Shown here: one piece after another, positions 23,754 to 31,339 of the stretch
How positions within the stretch are numbered: the stretch's first letter is position 1
Layout: each line of letters begins with the position of its first letter
NCBI GenBank assembly: GCA_035655455.1
Contig: DASRUL010000026.1
Location: forward strand, 1-45,236
Source: JAHFKM01 sp035655455
GTDB taxonomy: Archaea > Nanobdellota > Nanobdellia > SCGC-AAA011-G17 > GW2011-AR18
Reading direction: 5' to 3'
DNA length: 45,236 bases
Made by a program: the position numbers and the translations under genes
Notes under the pieces: model-generated
What the model saw: the letters and a program-made list of their open reading frames with translations, nothing else
Told to the model about the DNA's origin: nothing
Databases searched by the model: none

Positions 23754-23892
23754 GTGAACCTTTATGACCACATAAATCGAACACTTTAGAGAGCTTTTGA
23801 TATTACTCTTTCAACAAGATAACTATTGAATAAACTAAAAAAATAAGAATAGCTCAGTACTGAAACCAAGGTCTTTAGAAAAACAACAAACC

Positions 23893-23899
23893 TTTTTAA
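23893..23899 (+). promoter_or_regulatory. TATA box of the SRP RNA gene
   Basis: TTTTTAA, preceded by AAACC as a BRE-like purine-rich element, is 22-28 bases before the 5' end of the SRP RNA. The 140 bases before it hold nothing recognisable. Confidence 0.6.
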
Positions 23900-23921
23900 C
23901 CTAATATACACCTTCTTTCTT

Positions 23922-24191
23922 GTGCAGGCTAGGCGGGCAGGATAGGCCTCTGCCACCTCCTAAACGGTCTTCAGGGAGCCGAACGCACAAGCAAGCGCGA
24001 GCACGCTCAATGGTCCTTCGGACAACCATGACTTCCTGTCCTACTTGGTTGTCACGCTTGCGAACCGGGTGAGATCTGGAAAGAAGCAACCCTAAGCATC
24101 CATGGCAACGCTCTTAGGGAAGCGGGAACGAGGAATCCCAAGGGACACACCAGCGAGGATGCCTTGCCGTGAACTTGTCGCACGCCTGCAC
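23922..24191 (+). ncRNA. ffs: Signal recognition particle RNA (archaeal 7S RNA)
   Basis: A roughly 270-base GC-rich segment in an AT-rich gap. The ends GTGCAGGC (23922-23929) and GCCTGCAC (24184-24191) form a perfect helix 1. The S-domain core GGTGAGATCTGGAAAGAAGC (from 24068) is the SRP54-binding asymmetric loop of helix 8, matching GGTCAGGTCCGGAAGGAAGC of known SRP RNAs. It is followed by CCCTAAGCATCCATGGCAAC, a helix 6-like region (SRP19 site). The length and 5'/3' pairing are the archaeal form with an Alu domain. The next gene's ATG is only five bases after the end. Confidence 0.88.
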
Positions 24192-24196
24192 TTTCC

Positions 24197-24952
24197 ATGA
24201 TCAAAGAACTCATCCAAAAAATAAAAGAGAAAAAGCCTCTTCACAGGCTCGATGACCCATTCGTAGAAGAGCATATAATAAAATATTTTATTCTCAATCC
24301 CAACATCAAAAAGAGGCTTGAGGCAACAACACCGGCACACTTAGAAAAATCAAAGCACTTTAAAGCCACAGTCAAAGCAGTCAGAAAAGAACTCAACAGG
24401 GTTTACGGCACCTTCTGGGAGGAAGGAACAACTTTCTCATCCCACCAATCCACAAGAGAACGCTCAACAATTTACCCAACACTCTACAAAAGAATTTTTA
24501 CAATTACAGGAACGCCACGAAGCATCCTCGACCTCGGCTGCGGCCTCAACCCCCTCTCTTATCCCTCCATGAACTTCAAGGGAATGTACACCGCAACAGA
24601 ACTCACCAGCAAAGACTGCGAGCTCTTACAAAACATCTTCGAACAACAAGGCATCAAGGGAAAGGTCGTCCGCGTCAACCTCCTCAAAGAAACAGCCCTT
24701 CCAAGGGCAGACATGTGCTTCCTCTTTAAAATACTGGACGTTCTCGACAGCAAGAACCACAAACTTTCAGAAAGAATCCTCAAAAGCTTGAACTGCACCT
24801 GGATCATCGTCTCGTTCTCAACAACAACACTCAGACACAGAATAATGAACGTTCCAAGACGGGGATGGTTCGAACGCATGCTCAATAGGCTTCAATGGAA
24901 ATACCACACCATCACTTTCGAAAACGAAATCTTCTACCTTATCCGGCGGTAA
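24197..24952 (+). CDS. 16S rRNA methyltransferase of the FmrO/Arm (aminoglycoside-resistance) family
   Basis: A 251-residue SAM enzyme resembling FmrO/RmtB/ArmA proteins, which make m7G1405 in 16S rRNA. Matches run along the chain: SSHQSTRERSTIYPTLYKRI (family HxSTRERL...Y), SAM motif SILDLGCGLNPLSYP (110-123), RADMCFLFKILDVL (family ADVALLLKxLPxL) and IIVSFSTTTLRHR (204-215; family VSFPTRSLGGR). The last motif deviates from the double Gly of resistance enzymes. It begins five bases after the SRP RNA with no promoter of its own, so it is probably read from the SRP RNA promoter. Its last 14 bases overlap the converging gene. Confidence 0.72.
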   Translation: MIKELIQKIKEKKPLHRLDDPFVEEHIIKYFILNPNIKKRLEATTPAHLEKSKHFKATVKAVRKELNRVYGTFWEEGTTFSSHQSTRERSTIYPTLYKRIFTITGTPRSILDLGCGLNPLSYPSMNFKGMYTATELTSKDCELLQNIFEQQGIKGKVVRVNLLKETALPRADMCFLFKILDVLDSKNHKLSERILKSLNCTWIIVSFSTTTLRHRIMNVPRRGWFERMLNRLQWKYHTITFENEIFYLIRR

Positions 24953-25451
24953 TCGTCTCATTCAACTGACTCAACGACTGGCTGAACTTCAACGACAACG
25001 GACCAATATTCTTCACCACCACCTCATACAACTTATCAAGGCTAATCTGCAACAACAACTCCTTCAACGGCCCACTACAATAATCATTAATATTCTCAAT
25101 CTTACTCAACAACTGCTGACTAAGCAGCGTCCGAGGAACACTACACAACATCCCCTTTCCTTCTAAGGCCTTCTTTAGGCTCGCGCTCGTTCCTTCGTTA
25201 AGCTTTAGCAATGAAATCTTTATCATACAATTCTCCTCACCCTCGATCTTCTTCTCGCCTTTTACTTCATACAAAAAAACATTCCCCTGTTTCGTCACCT
25301 CCGCCTTCACACGATCACACTCAGCAGCATTCTCATCAAAACAAACCTCGTCCTCGCCACAATCCTTCGTGTGCACCACCACAATCAACACAACGAGCGC
25401 CACAACCAATGCCCCTAAGATAAAAATCTTCTTCCTCAACTCTTTCTCCAT
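24939..25451 (-). CDS. Membrane-anchored extracytoplasmic hypothetical protein
   Basis: A 170-residue protein with one N-terminal helix (KIFILGALVVALVVLIVVV) and an outside domain with several Cys (CGEDEVC, C in AAECD, ENC, MLC, YC) that may form disulfides. The Cys after the helix is not in a lipobox. The remainder is mainly helical. It sits 32 bases downstream of dnaG on the same strand and may be co-transcribed. Unknown function. Confidence 0.62.
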   Translation of the reverse strand: MEKELRKKIFILGALVVALVVLIVVVHTKDCGEDEVCFDENAAECDRVKAEVTKQGNVFLYEVKGEKKIEGEENCMIKISLLKLNEGTSASLKKALEGKGMLCSVPRTLLSQQLLSKIENINDYCSGPLKELLLQISLDKLYEVVVKNIGPLSLKFSQSLSQLNETITAG

Positions 25452-25483
25452 CCATCACTTAGAAAAAAGGCGCTATAAAAAGC

Positions 25484-26707
25484 TTACTCAAGATCCTTCT
25501 GCGTCAACAAACGAATCTTCGTCTCATTCGGACGCACTTTCGAGCTCGTCGCGACCACAAAACCGGCGTGACAGTCCTCAGCAGCGTCCACGATCTCCTT
25601 TGTAATGCTGCCATCAAACACAACGGCATGCACATTCTGCAACTCACCCAACGTCGTCTCCAACTCGCTCGTCGGAACCTTTCCAAGAATCTTTCCCTCT
25701 TTATCCAAGATGTACGCGCCACGCGTACCCACAAGATCATACAGCTTCTCCCTAAAATTGGAGACATCAACCTTCTCCTCACTCTTCTGAGCTTGCGCAG
25801 GGGCAGCACGCTGCACAAACTCCCGTTGCCCAGCCTTCCTGTACCCTTGCTGAATCAACTGCGGCTTCCTCGCGCCATTCGCCTCAAACTTAAACTGCTC
25901 AGCAGCAATCTTCGCGCGCAACGCGATATGAATCTCTTTCTTCGTTAACTCCTCCACCTCCTTTCCCTCGGGAGCCTTTGTAATATAATCCAACTCACTC
26001 GTCGCCATTAACTCACGCAAAATAAGATCACCACCACGATCACCATCAACAAACGCAGTCACAACTTTTTGTCTGCACAACTCCTTGATAGATTCAGGAA
26101 CACTTGTCCCGTTCATCCCAACCACGTTCTTAATCCCCTGCTTCAACAGGTTCAACACGTCAGCGCGACCCTCAACAAGAATCACGTCCTCAGCATCACT
26201 CACCCCAGGACCAGCAGGAAGCCGCTCAGGACCCCACTCTGTCACCTCCATCATCCGCACACTCTGCGCAACCTCATCGGTAATTTCTTGGGAGTCTGGA
26301 AGCACTGAAGACTGCAACTTCTGCAACAACTCCTTCGCCCTTTGAATCACAAAATCACGTTTACTTACACGAACGTCATCAATCTTCTCCACATGCACGT
26401 GGGCATTACAAGGACCAATCCTATCAATCGTTTCCAGCGCAGCAGCAATGATCGCTGTCTCAGCCTTGTCCAAACTACTTGGAATAATAATATGACCAGA
26501 ACTCTTGCCATTCGCAACATCCAATCTTACCTCAATCCTGCCAACCTTTCCAGAGCGCTGCAACTCTCTCAGCTCAAGATCAGCACCGAGAAACCCCTCA
26601 GTCTGGCCGAAAATCGCGCCAATTACATCGGGCTTGTCAACCGTACCCTCAATCTGAATCAACGTATCTATGATGTACTTTGCCGAAACAGGACTTACTT
26701 TCCCCAT
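25484..26707 (-). CDS. dnaG: Archaeal DnaG-like primase (Toprim protein)
   Basis: A 407-residue archaeal DnaG. Opening text MGKVSPVSAKYIIDTLIQIE and KPDVIGAIFGQTEGFLGADL is family-typical. The Toprim domain (residues about 165-250) has the catalytic Glu in ILVEGRADVLNLLKQ and the metal-binding VTAFVDGDRGGD. In archaea this protein makes some primers in vitro and is found with the RNA exosome, where it helps poly(A) recognition. The frame is open to 26866, but the ATG at 26707 with GGGGGG nine bases upstream gives the conserved N-terminus. A long leader precedes it. Confidence 0.94.
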   Translation of the reverse strand: MGKVSPVSAKYIIDTLIQIEGTVDKPDVIGAIFGQTEGFLGADLELRELQRSGKVGRIEVRLDVANGKSSGHIIIPSSLDKAETAIIAAALETIDRIGPCNAHVHVEKIDDVRVSKRDFVIQRAKELLQKLQSSVLPDSQEITDEVAQSVRMMEVTEWGPERLPAGPGVSDAEDVILVEGRADVLNLLKQGIKNVVGMNGTSVPESIKELCRQKVVTAFVDGDRGGDLILRELMATSELDYITKAPEGKEVEELTKKEIHIALRAKIAAEQFKFEANGARKPQLIQQGYRKAGQREFVQRAAPAQAQKSEEKVDVSNFREKLYDLVGTRGAYILDKEGKILGKVPTSELETTLGELQNVHAVVFDGSITKEIVDAAEDCHAGFVVATSSKVRPNETKIRLLTQKDLE

Positions 26708-26926
26708 ATAGTTTCCCCCCAAAAGCTTTCCTAGAACAAAGGACTTCTCATATTTCGCAAGAGGGAACAGGCCCTCCTGACCTTTACAACATGATACGAA
26801 TGATGAACAGTACTCTTGTTCTCTGAGCCTTTTTGAATATGAATATAGCCCGACATTAACTCCCAAGCCTCATCGCTTGATCGTTGTATCGTCAGCTCCG
26901 TTGAGTCTTTCTCATGACGGGCCAAT
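26708..26926 (-). ncRNA. Possible structured leader or small RNA upstream of dnaG
   Basis: Transcription from the TATA box at 26947-26954 would begin near 26923-26926. The first 75 bases close with GCCCG (26918-26922, minus strand) against CGGGC (26848-26852), and contain the hairpin CAAGC-GATGAG-GCTTG. Further down are GAACA...TGTTC, AGGG...CCCT and TCATATT...AATATGA pairs. The region does not match tRNA, 5S or RNase P. A 64-codon frame with a TTG start (26731-26925) overlaps it and could be the alternative explanation, but its product looks unlike a protein. Unclassified. Confidence 0.4.
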
Positions 26927-26946
26927 TAGGAGAAAGCACCTTAACC

Positions 26947-26954
26947 TATATAAA
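26947..26954 (-). promoter_or_regulatory. TATA box of the dnaG leader transcript
   Basis: TTTATATA on the minus strand, about 28 bases before the first paired GC stem of the leader and about 240 bases before the dnaG ATG. No closer TATA box precedes dnaG. Confidence 0.5.
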
Positions 26955-26995
26955 GCTTCCCCCAACAAAAATCCTATAAAAATAGCTTAAGCCAA

Positions 26996-27502
26996 TCAAT
27001 CAGCCTTGAAATATGCCTTTACCATCTCCATAAAGCCTTCAGCCTCCCTTTTGGCCATTCTCTTTATCTCGCTGTCTTTCTCAGTCGCAATGAACTTGTC
27101 GAAAAAGCCACGCAAAAACCTCTTTACAGGCTTTCCCTTCCATGTCTCCTCATAATCCCTCTCCACCTCCACATCCAAAGAAACCTTGATCTCAGCCTCA
27201 ACAACCTTCTTTCCACCAACCATCGCCTCCTTCGCGTTCGAAACGCTAATTATAGGCTTCACCACAAGCTTATGATACTCGTCCAGTTTCTTTCCGCCTT
27301 CCCACTTCATCGTCGTGTTCTTTCCAGCATCAGAAGCCTTTGCTTGGTATCCTTTCTCAAAAAGATCGTACCCATTCTTTCCGAACCACTTCTTCACATA
27401 CGCCTGCAACTCTTTCACATAAACAGCACCTTGATACGAAAACTCGCGCTCCTTCACGATCGTCTCAGCAACCTTTACCATTCTTTTTTCTCTCCCATTC
27501 AC
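26996..27502 (-). CDS. Hypothetical protein, paralogue 3 of a three-gene family
   Basis: A 168-residue soluble alpha/beta protein. Starts MNGREKRMVKVAETIVKERE, has the central KKLDEYHKLVVKPIISVSNA and KVVEAEIKVSLDVEVERDYE strands, and ends with a helix (FLRGFFDKFIATEKDSEIKR). The order short helix, Trp-containing strand, DEY/F hinge, paired strands, C-terminal FxxKF helix is shared with the two upstream genes, so all three look like diverged tandem copies. No catalytic residues are conserved obviously. Function unknown. Confidence 0.62.
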   Translation of the reverse strand: MNGREKRMVKVAETIVKEREFSYQGAVYVKELQAYVKKWFGKNGYDLFEKGYQAKASDAGKNTTMKWEGGKKLDEYHKLVVKPIISVSNAKEAMVGGKKVVEAEIKVSLDVEVERDYEETWKGKPVKRFLRGFFDKFIATEKDSEIKRMAKREAEGFMEMVKAYFKAD

Positions 27503-27516
27503 TTACATAAACTTTT

Positions 27517-28023
27517 CTATTTGAAACGGTACAAGGCCAGAAAGCCCTTCGTTTCATCCATCACTTTTTCTGTGTCTTTGTAGAGCTCGATTTTAAACTT
27601 CTCAATCTGGTCAGCGATAATAAACTTCTCATACACGCGCCTGAACAAGCTCTGGTCACTCCAGTCAGGAGGATTCTTTCCGTTCCTCACCAAGCTTGAA
27701 GAAAACGTTAACTCAAGATCACCCTTGTTCAACTTTATCTTGCCAGAAGGACGGTCCAACTCAACTTCATTCAACCCAACGATCAAGAACTTCACCTCCA
27801 GCTCCATCCTCAGGTACTCATCAACCTCGCTCTTCGAGGCCATCCACGTGATATCCACAACCTTCCCAAGAGGCTTCACCCGCTCTGCGTACCTCACCTC
27901 CTTCACACTCTTAAACCTCTGCCGCTTTATCCAAGCCTCCAGCTTTTTGTACAACAACAATAAATCAAACGCGCCAGAATACTTAATCCTCGCCTCTTTG
28001 ATAATGGGATCCGCCTCAGCCAT
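27517..28023 (-). CDS. Hypothetical protein, paralogue 2 of a three-gene family
   Basis: A 168-residue protein with the same layout as its neighbours: YSGAFDLLLLYKKLEAWIKR, then SEVDEYLRMELEVKFLIVGL, KGDLELTFSSSLVRNG and the end helix FRRVYEKFIIADQIEKFKIE. The GAF/Y-x-LxxW pattern at the start matches GAVYVKELQAYVKKW in paralogue 3. GAGGTAG precedes the ATG and TTTTATTAATC is a TATA-like element. It probably has its own promoter. Function unknown. Confidence 0.62.
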   Translation of the reverse strand: MAEADPIIKEARIKYSGAFDLLLLYKKLEAWIKRQRFKSVKEVRYAERVKPLGKVVDITWMASKSEVDEYLRMELEVKFLIVGLNEVELDRPSGKIKLNKGDLELTFSSSLVRNGKNPPDWSDQSLFRRVYEKFIIADQIEKFKIELYKDTEKVMDETKGFLALYRFK

Positions 28024-28061
28024 TAGCTACCTCTTTCAAGAAGCTGATTAATAAAACTTCC

Positions 28062-28541
28062 TCATTCCTCGAACGCGTCCTTAATCGCGCCGTAAATCTC
28101 GTCAGCATTCTGCTTCACAGGATCCAAATACATCCTCTCAATCCTCTCTTTCACGAAATACTTCAAATAAAAATCCAACAACGAGCGGTGTAGCTTTCTC
28201 ATCCACCACTCATTTTTATAATCAAGAATCACATTCGCCGTCAACGTTAAGTCAACATCACCCTTATCCAACTGCTTTCCCTCTCTCTTGACCTTGTTCA
28301 AATTCTCAAACTTTATCTCAACCGTGATCTCACCTTTTCCAAACGCGTCAAGTTTTTTCTCATACTTAAACTCAAACTTCCGCTCATGACCGTACTTCTC
28401 AGGCTTCAACGACTGCTCCTTCTCGACAAACGTGTACCTTAAATCCTCACCAGCCTTCCTCGCAATTTTATACACAGCCTCGCTATCAAATACACACTCA
28501 GAAAGACTAAATCTTCTTTTCGCGACTTCCTTCAAGATCAT
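28062..28541 (-). CDS. Hypothetical protein, paralogue 1 of a three-gene family
   Basis: A 159-residue protein: SEAVYKIARKAGEDLRYTFV, KFEFKYEKKLDAFGKGEITV, LDKGDVDLTLTANVILDYKN and the end LDFYLKYFVKERIERMYLDP. The LDKGDVDLTL strand corresponds to LNKGDLELTF of paralogue 2, the clearest pairwise match in the set. Upstream CTTATTAACAG may be the promoter. Small size, even beta content and charged surface would suit a binding protein; nothing more can be said. Confidence 0.62.
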   Translation of the reverse strand: MILKEVAKRRFSLSECVFDSEAVYKIARKAGEDLRYTFVEKEQSLKPEKYGHERKFEFKYEKKLDAFGKGEITVEIKFENLNKVKREGKQLDKGDVDLTLTANVILDYKNEWWMRKLHRSLLDFYLKYFVKERIERMYLDPVKQNADEIYGAIKDAFEE

Positions 28542-28563
28542 TAAGAACCTTCACTTTACGCTG

Positions 28564-29106
28564 TTAATAAGCTTTTTGCTGCAACACACACTCTTCGCAC
28601 ATCCCTCTTGCACCAACACGACGAAGTAGCGTGAACGCGCCACACTCCTTACACTCACCCTCACTTCTGTCTTTTGGAATGCCCTTCATGATCACGCGCT
28701 CCTCAACCATAATCTCCAATAATTCAGGCTCCACCCTCAAGATGTCTGTCGCTGTTACCAATCCCACAATCTTGCCTTCCCTATCGACCACGGGAAGCCT
28801 TCTCACTTCCTTCTCGCTCATCAACTTAATCGCGTCAAGCACATCCATATCCGGCTTCACAACAACAACATTCGTGTTCATCACCCCACTCACAGCAACC
28901 TTCTCGGGATCAATACCAGCAGCAATACTCTCCACACAATCCTTCTCAGTCATGATCCCCTTTAAAACACCATTCTCCTCAATCAACAAACTTCCCACCC
29001 TACCCTCAATCATTTTCTTCGCGCACTCCCTCAACGTTGTCAATAGGCTAACCTTCACTGGAAGGCGCGTCATGACTTCCATCACGCTCAAGGTTCGCTT
29101 TCTCAT
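28564..29106 (-). CDS. Twin-CBS-domain protein with C-terminal zinc ribbon
   Basis: A 180-residue protein. Two CBS domains (about 8-65 and 72-130) form a Bateman module that usually senses adenine nucleotides or SAM: VMTRLPVKVSLLTTLRECAK, GIMTEKDCVESIAAG, and VMNTNVVVVKPDMDVLDAIK, GLVTATDILR. Residues 150-173 have CKEC...CEEC, a rubredoxin-like zinc ribbon. The combination is known in archaea and may bind nucleic acid in response to a nucleotide. CTTATTAAGG about 25 bases upstream of the ATG is the TATA box. Confidence 0.88.
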   Translation of the reverse strand: MRKRTLSVMEVMTRLPVKVSLLTTLRECAKKMIEGRVGSLLIEENGVLKGIMTEKDCVESIAAGIDPEKVAVSGVMNTNVVVVKPDMDVLDAIKLMSEKEVRRLPVVDREGKIVGLVTATDILRVEPELLEIMVEERVIMKGIPKDRSEGECKECGAFTLLRRVGARGMCEECVLQQKAY

Positions 29107-29190
29107 GATCGCGATGAAGATTCAAACCTTAATAAGTTCTTCCCTTTCCCAACGATACCTTTAAAAGAATTCTCACTTGAGGACCCTTCT

Positions 29191-29829
29191 ATGAATCTGC
29201 GACAAAAAGGTCTAGAACAAACAAGGCAACAGCTTAAAACAAGCTTTACCAGAGACATCCTTATCATCCAAACCATCCGCACCATCGACGAACTCATAAC
29301 CATCATCAACACGCTGCTTGAAAACCTCAGGGAACGCTACGGTTATTACGCGCCAAGAATTGCGAAACAAGAAGACACAGAAACACTCCTCAGCGCAGTC
29401 AAGACAAAACAACAAGACGACCTCGGCGTTTCCTTCACAGAAGAAGACCTTCTCAGTATCCAACACCTCGCAACAGCCATAGAAGGTCTCACCAATCTCG
29501 AACAACACCAAGAAGCGTACCTTGAACGACTCATGAAAGGTGTTTGCCCAAAGCTCCAAGAGGCAGCAACCTGCACGATCGGAGCACGACTCCTCAGCCG
29601 CGCAGGATCTTTAAGGCACCTCGCAGAACTTCCCTCCTCCACTATCCAAGTGCTTGGCGCGGAACGCGCGCTCTTCAGACACCTCAAAACAGGAGCGAAG
29701 GCACCAAAATTCGGTGTCATCTTCAGCCATCCCTCTCTTACCGAGGCACAAGAAAAAGGAAAGACAGCACGCAAACTCGCAGGCAAAATAGCGCTCGCAG
29801 CACGACAAGACTACTATGGCCATCACTAA
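29191..29829 (+). CDS. nop5: Nop5 (box C/D sRNP core protein), N-terminal domain missing
   Basis: A 212-residue Nop56/58 protein. It begins directly with the coiled-coil domain (LQTS-like helices, RERYGYYAPRIAKQ) and ends with the Nop domain: ATCTIGARLLSRAGSLRHLA, STIQVLGAERALFRHLKTGA, APKFGVIFSHPSL. Nop5 is normally about 370-410 residues; the first 110-130, which form the fibrillarin-binding domain, are absent, and no ORF upstream encodes them. It should still bind box C/D RNA with L7Ae. TATA box CCTTTAAAAG (29158-29167). The end overlaps fibrillarin by 14 bases. Confidence 0.88.
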   Translation: MNLRQKGLEQTRQQLKTSFTRDILIIQTIRTIDELITIINTLLENLRERYGYYAPRIAKQEDTETLLSAVKTKQQDDLGVSFTEEDLLSIQHLATAIEGLTNLEQHQEAYLERLMKGVCPKLQEAATCTIGARLLSRAGSLRHLAELPSSTIQVLGAERALFRHLKTGAKAPKFGVIFSHPSLTEAQEKGKTARKLAGKIALAARQDYYGHH

Positions 29830-30490
29830 AACAAAATATTACAATGTTTACGAACTCTGGAAAGGAAACAGGAGAATCCTCCTGACCAGGAACCTTACTC
29901 CAGGAAAGAACTTCTTCAGCGAGCGGCTGCACCAAGAAGACAGCGAAGAATACAGAGAGTTTGACATCACCAGATCAAAAATAGCAGCAGCCATCGCAAA
30001 AAAAATCAACATGCTTCCCCTGAGACAAGGAGACACCGTCCTTTACTTAGGAGCAGCACACGGTTACACCGCAAGTTTTGTTTCTGACATTGTCGGCAAG
30101 AACGGCTTTGTGTTTTGTCTGGACTTCGCGCCAAGAGTGGTGAGAGATCTCTACTTTGTTTGTGAAGTAAGGGAGAACATGACGCCAATTCTCGCGAACG
30201 CCAGCCATCCAGAGACTTACAAAGACCTGGTGAGCAAGGCGGACGTTCTCATCCAGGACATCGCGCAAAAGGCGCAAGTAGAAATTTTGTTCAAGAATCT
30301 CCAATTCCTCAAACCACAAGGATACATCCTCTTTTCAGTCAAAGCGCGCTCCATCGACGTCACAGAAAGGCCCTCAACCGTCTTTAAGGAAGTAGAACAA
30401 AAACTTAGAACAAGGCTCAAAATCCTCGACAAGAAAGACCTGAGCCCATTAGAAAAAGACCACATGATTTTTTTATGTCAGGTCAGGTAG
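29816..30490 (+). CDS. flpA: Fibrillarin-like rRNA/tRNA 2'-O-methyltransferase
   Basis: A 224-residue fibrillarin, the catalytic subunit of box C/D RNPs guiding 2'-O-methylation. VYELWKGNRRILLTRNLTPG is the family N-terminus; the SAM site is VLYLGAAHGYTASFVSDIVG; catalytic tetrad text ADVLIQDIAQKAQVEIL and FSVKARSIDVTERP (Lys and Asp) are intact. It overlaps Nop5, and stoichiometric expression is expected. Only the partner's missing N-terminal domain is odd. Confidence 0.96.
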   Translation: MAITKTKYYNVYELWKGNRRILLTRNLTPGKNFFSERLHQEDSEEYREFDITRSKIAAAIAKKINMLPLRQGDTVLYLGAAHGYTASFVSDIVGKNGFVFCLDFAPRVVRDLYFVCEVRENMTPILANASHPETYKDLVSKADVLIQDIAQKAQVEILFKNLQFLKPQGYILFSVKARSIDVTERPSTVFKEVEQKLRTRLKILDKKDLSPLEKDHMIFLCQVR

Positions 30491-31339
30491 TTACTCCTCT
30501 AATTGCCTGATTCTTTCTAACGCATACTTGTGCGCAACTTTAGATCCAACAAGCACACCGCGACGATTCGTCGGATTTTTTATTAACTCTTGATAATCAA
30601 ACTGCTCTCCAGACAAATCAGTGAATCTTCCCTTGGCTTCGCGCACTATTAAATCAATCCCGCAAAGGTCCCAAAGCGACATTGGAGACTCTCTTGGGCA
30701 TACATACAAACTTGCCCTGCTCATCGCAACTTCAATAGCTTTTAAAGAACTGCTCATCAGTCTTACTTGATCAGGCTCTACTTCTAACTGTTCTAAAATT
30801 CTTTGTAATTCTGGAGATCTTCTTGAAGAAGAGACTACCACTGAGAAATCAGATGGCTCCCTCATCAACATGCGATAGGATCTTTCTCCCTTCCTATAAA
30901 AAGCTCCCGCTCCCATTCTGGCATAGACAATCTCACCTTTTGGGATATTCACCGTGACCCCAGCTACGGGAACATACACCCCACGAATCTTTACGAGTGA
31001 TCCCCCAATCACACCATAATCCTCACCTAAACCTCCTCCAACCACACGCGAGCCATCCAAAGGGTCCCAGACAAAAATCTTTTCTTTTTCTAAATCTTCC
31101 TTATAATCGCGATTTTCTTCCTCAATAATCAATCCATACTCTGGAAATCTAGCGGATATCATCTCCCTAATCTTCTCAGAACTTCTCAAATCACCATTCG
31201 TAAGAATTGTTTTATCTTTTTTTCTTGTTGATTTTTTACTTTGTCTCGTGTGTTTTATTACGCGCGTTGCCTCCTGCGCTACATCAACCATACACTCTAG
31301 CATACACTCCAATTCCCTTTCGAAACTCTTTATCGCCAT
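30491..31339 (-). CDS. Inositol monophosphatase / fructose-1,6-bisphosphatase family enzyme
   Basis: A 282-residue Mg-dependent lithium-sensitive-type phosphatase. Metal-binding motifs: GLIIEEEN (Glu-Glu), VWDPLDGSRVVGGGLGEDYG (WDPxDGT-like) and the C-terminal SLWDLCGIDLIVREAKGRFT (second Asp). Substrate may be inositol phosphate, fructose bisphosphate or PAP; archaeal members often do the first two, and the sequence alone does not decide. Codon use is AT-richer than in the fibrillarin operon. Its start overlaps the end of the following upstream gene by ten bases. Confidence 0.88.
   Translation of the reverse strand: MAIKSFERELECMLECMVDVAQEATRVIKHTRQSKKSTRKKDKTILTNGDLRSSEKIREMISARFPEYGLIIEEENRDYKEDLEKEKIFVWDPLDGSRVVGGGLGEDYGVIGGSLVKIRGVYVPVAGVTVNIPKGEIVYARMGAGAFYRKGERSYRMLMREPSDFSVVVSSSRRSPELQRILEQLEVEPDQVRLMSSSLKAIEVAMSRASLYVCPRESPMSLWDLCGIDLIVREAKGRFTDLSGEQFDYQELIKNPTNRRGVLVGSKVAHKYALERIRQLEE

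Noticed and set aside
23901..24089. A 62-codon minus-strand frame between sppA and the methyltransferase
   Set aside because: The region is explained by SRP RNA on the plus strand, with its helix 1 ends and conserved helix 8 loop.
24939..25451. Lipoprotein substrate for LspA
   Set aside because: The cysteine after the N-terminal helix follows HTKD, not a lipobox, so it is treated as a simple membrane anchor.
26848..26922. tRNA-sized domain (75 bases with a closing GC stem)
   Set aside because: There is no T-loop TTC motif, no D-arm and no plausible anticodon arm, and position 6 of the would-be acceptor stem is mismatched.
26731..26925. A 64-codon TTG-started frame upstream of dnaG
   Set aside because: The product has no recognisable character and the segment is dominated by perfect inverted repeats; kept only as the competing explanation for the leader RNA.
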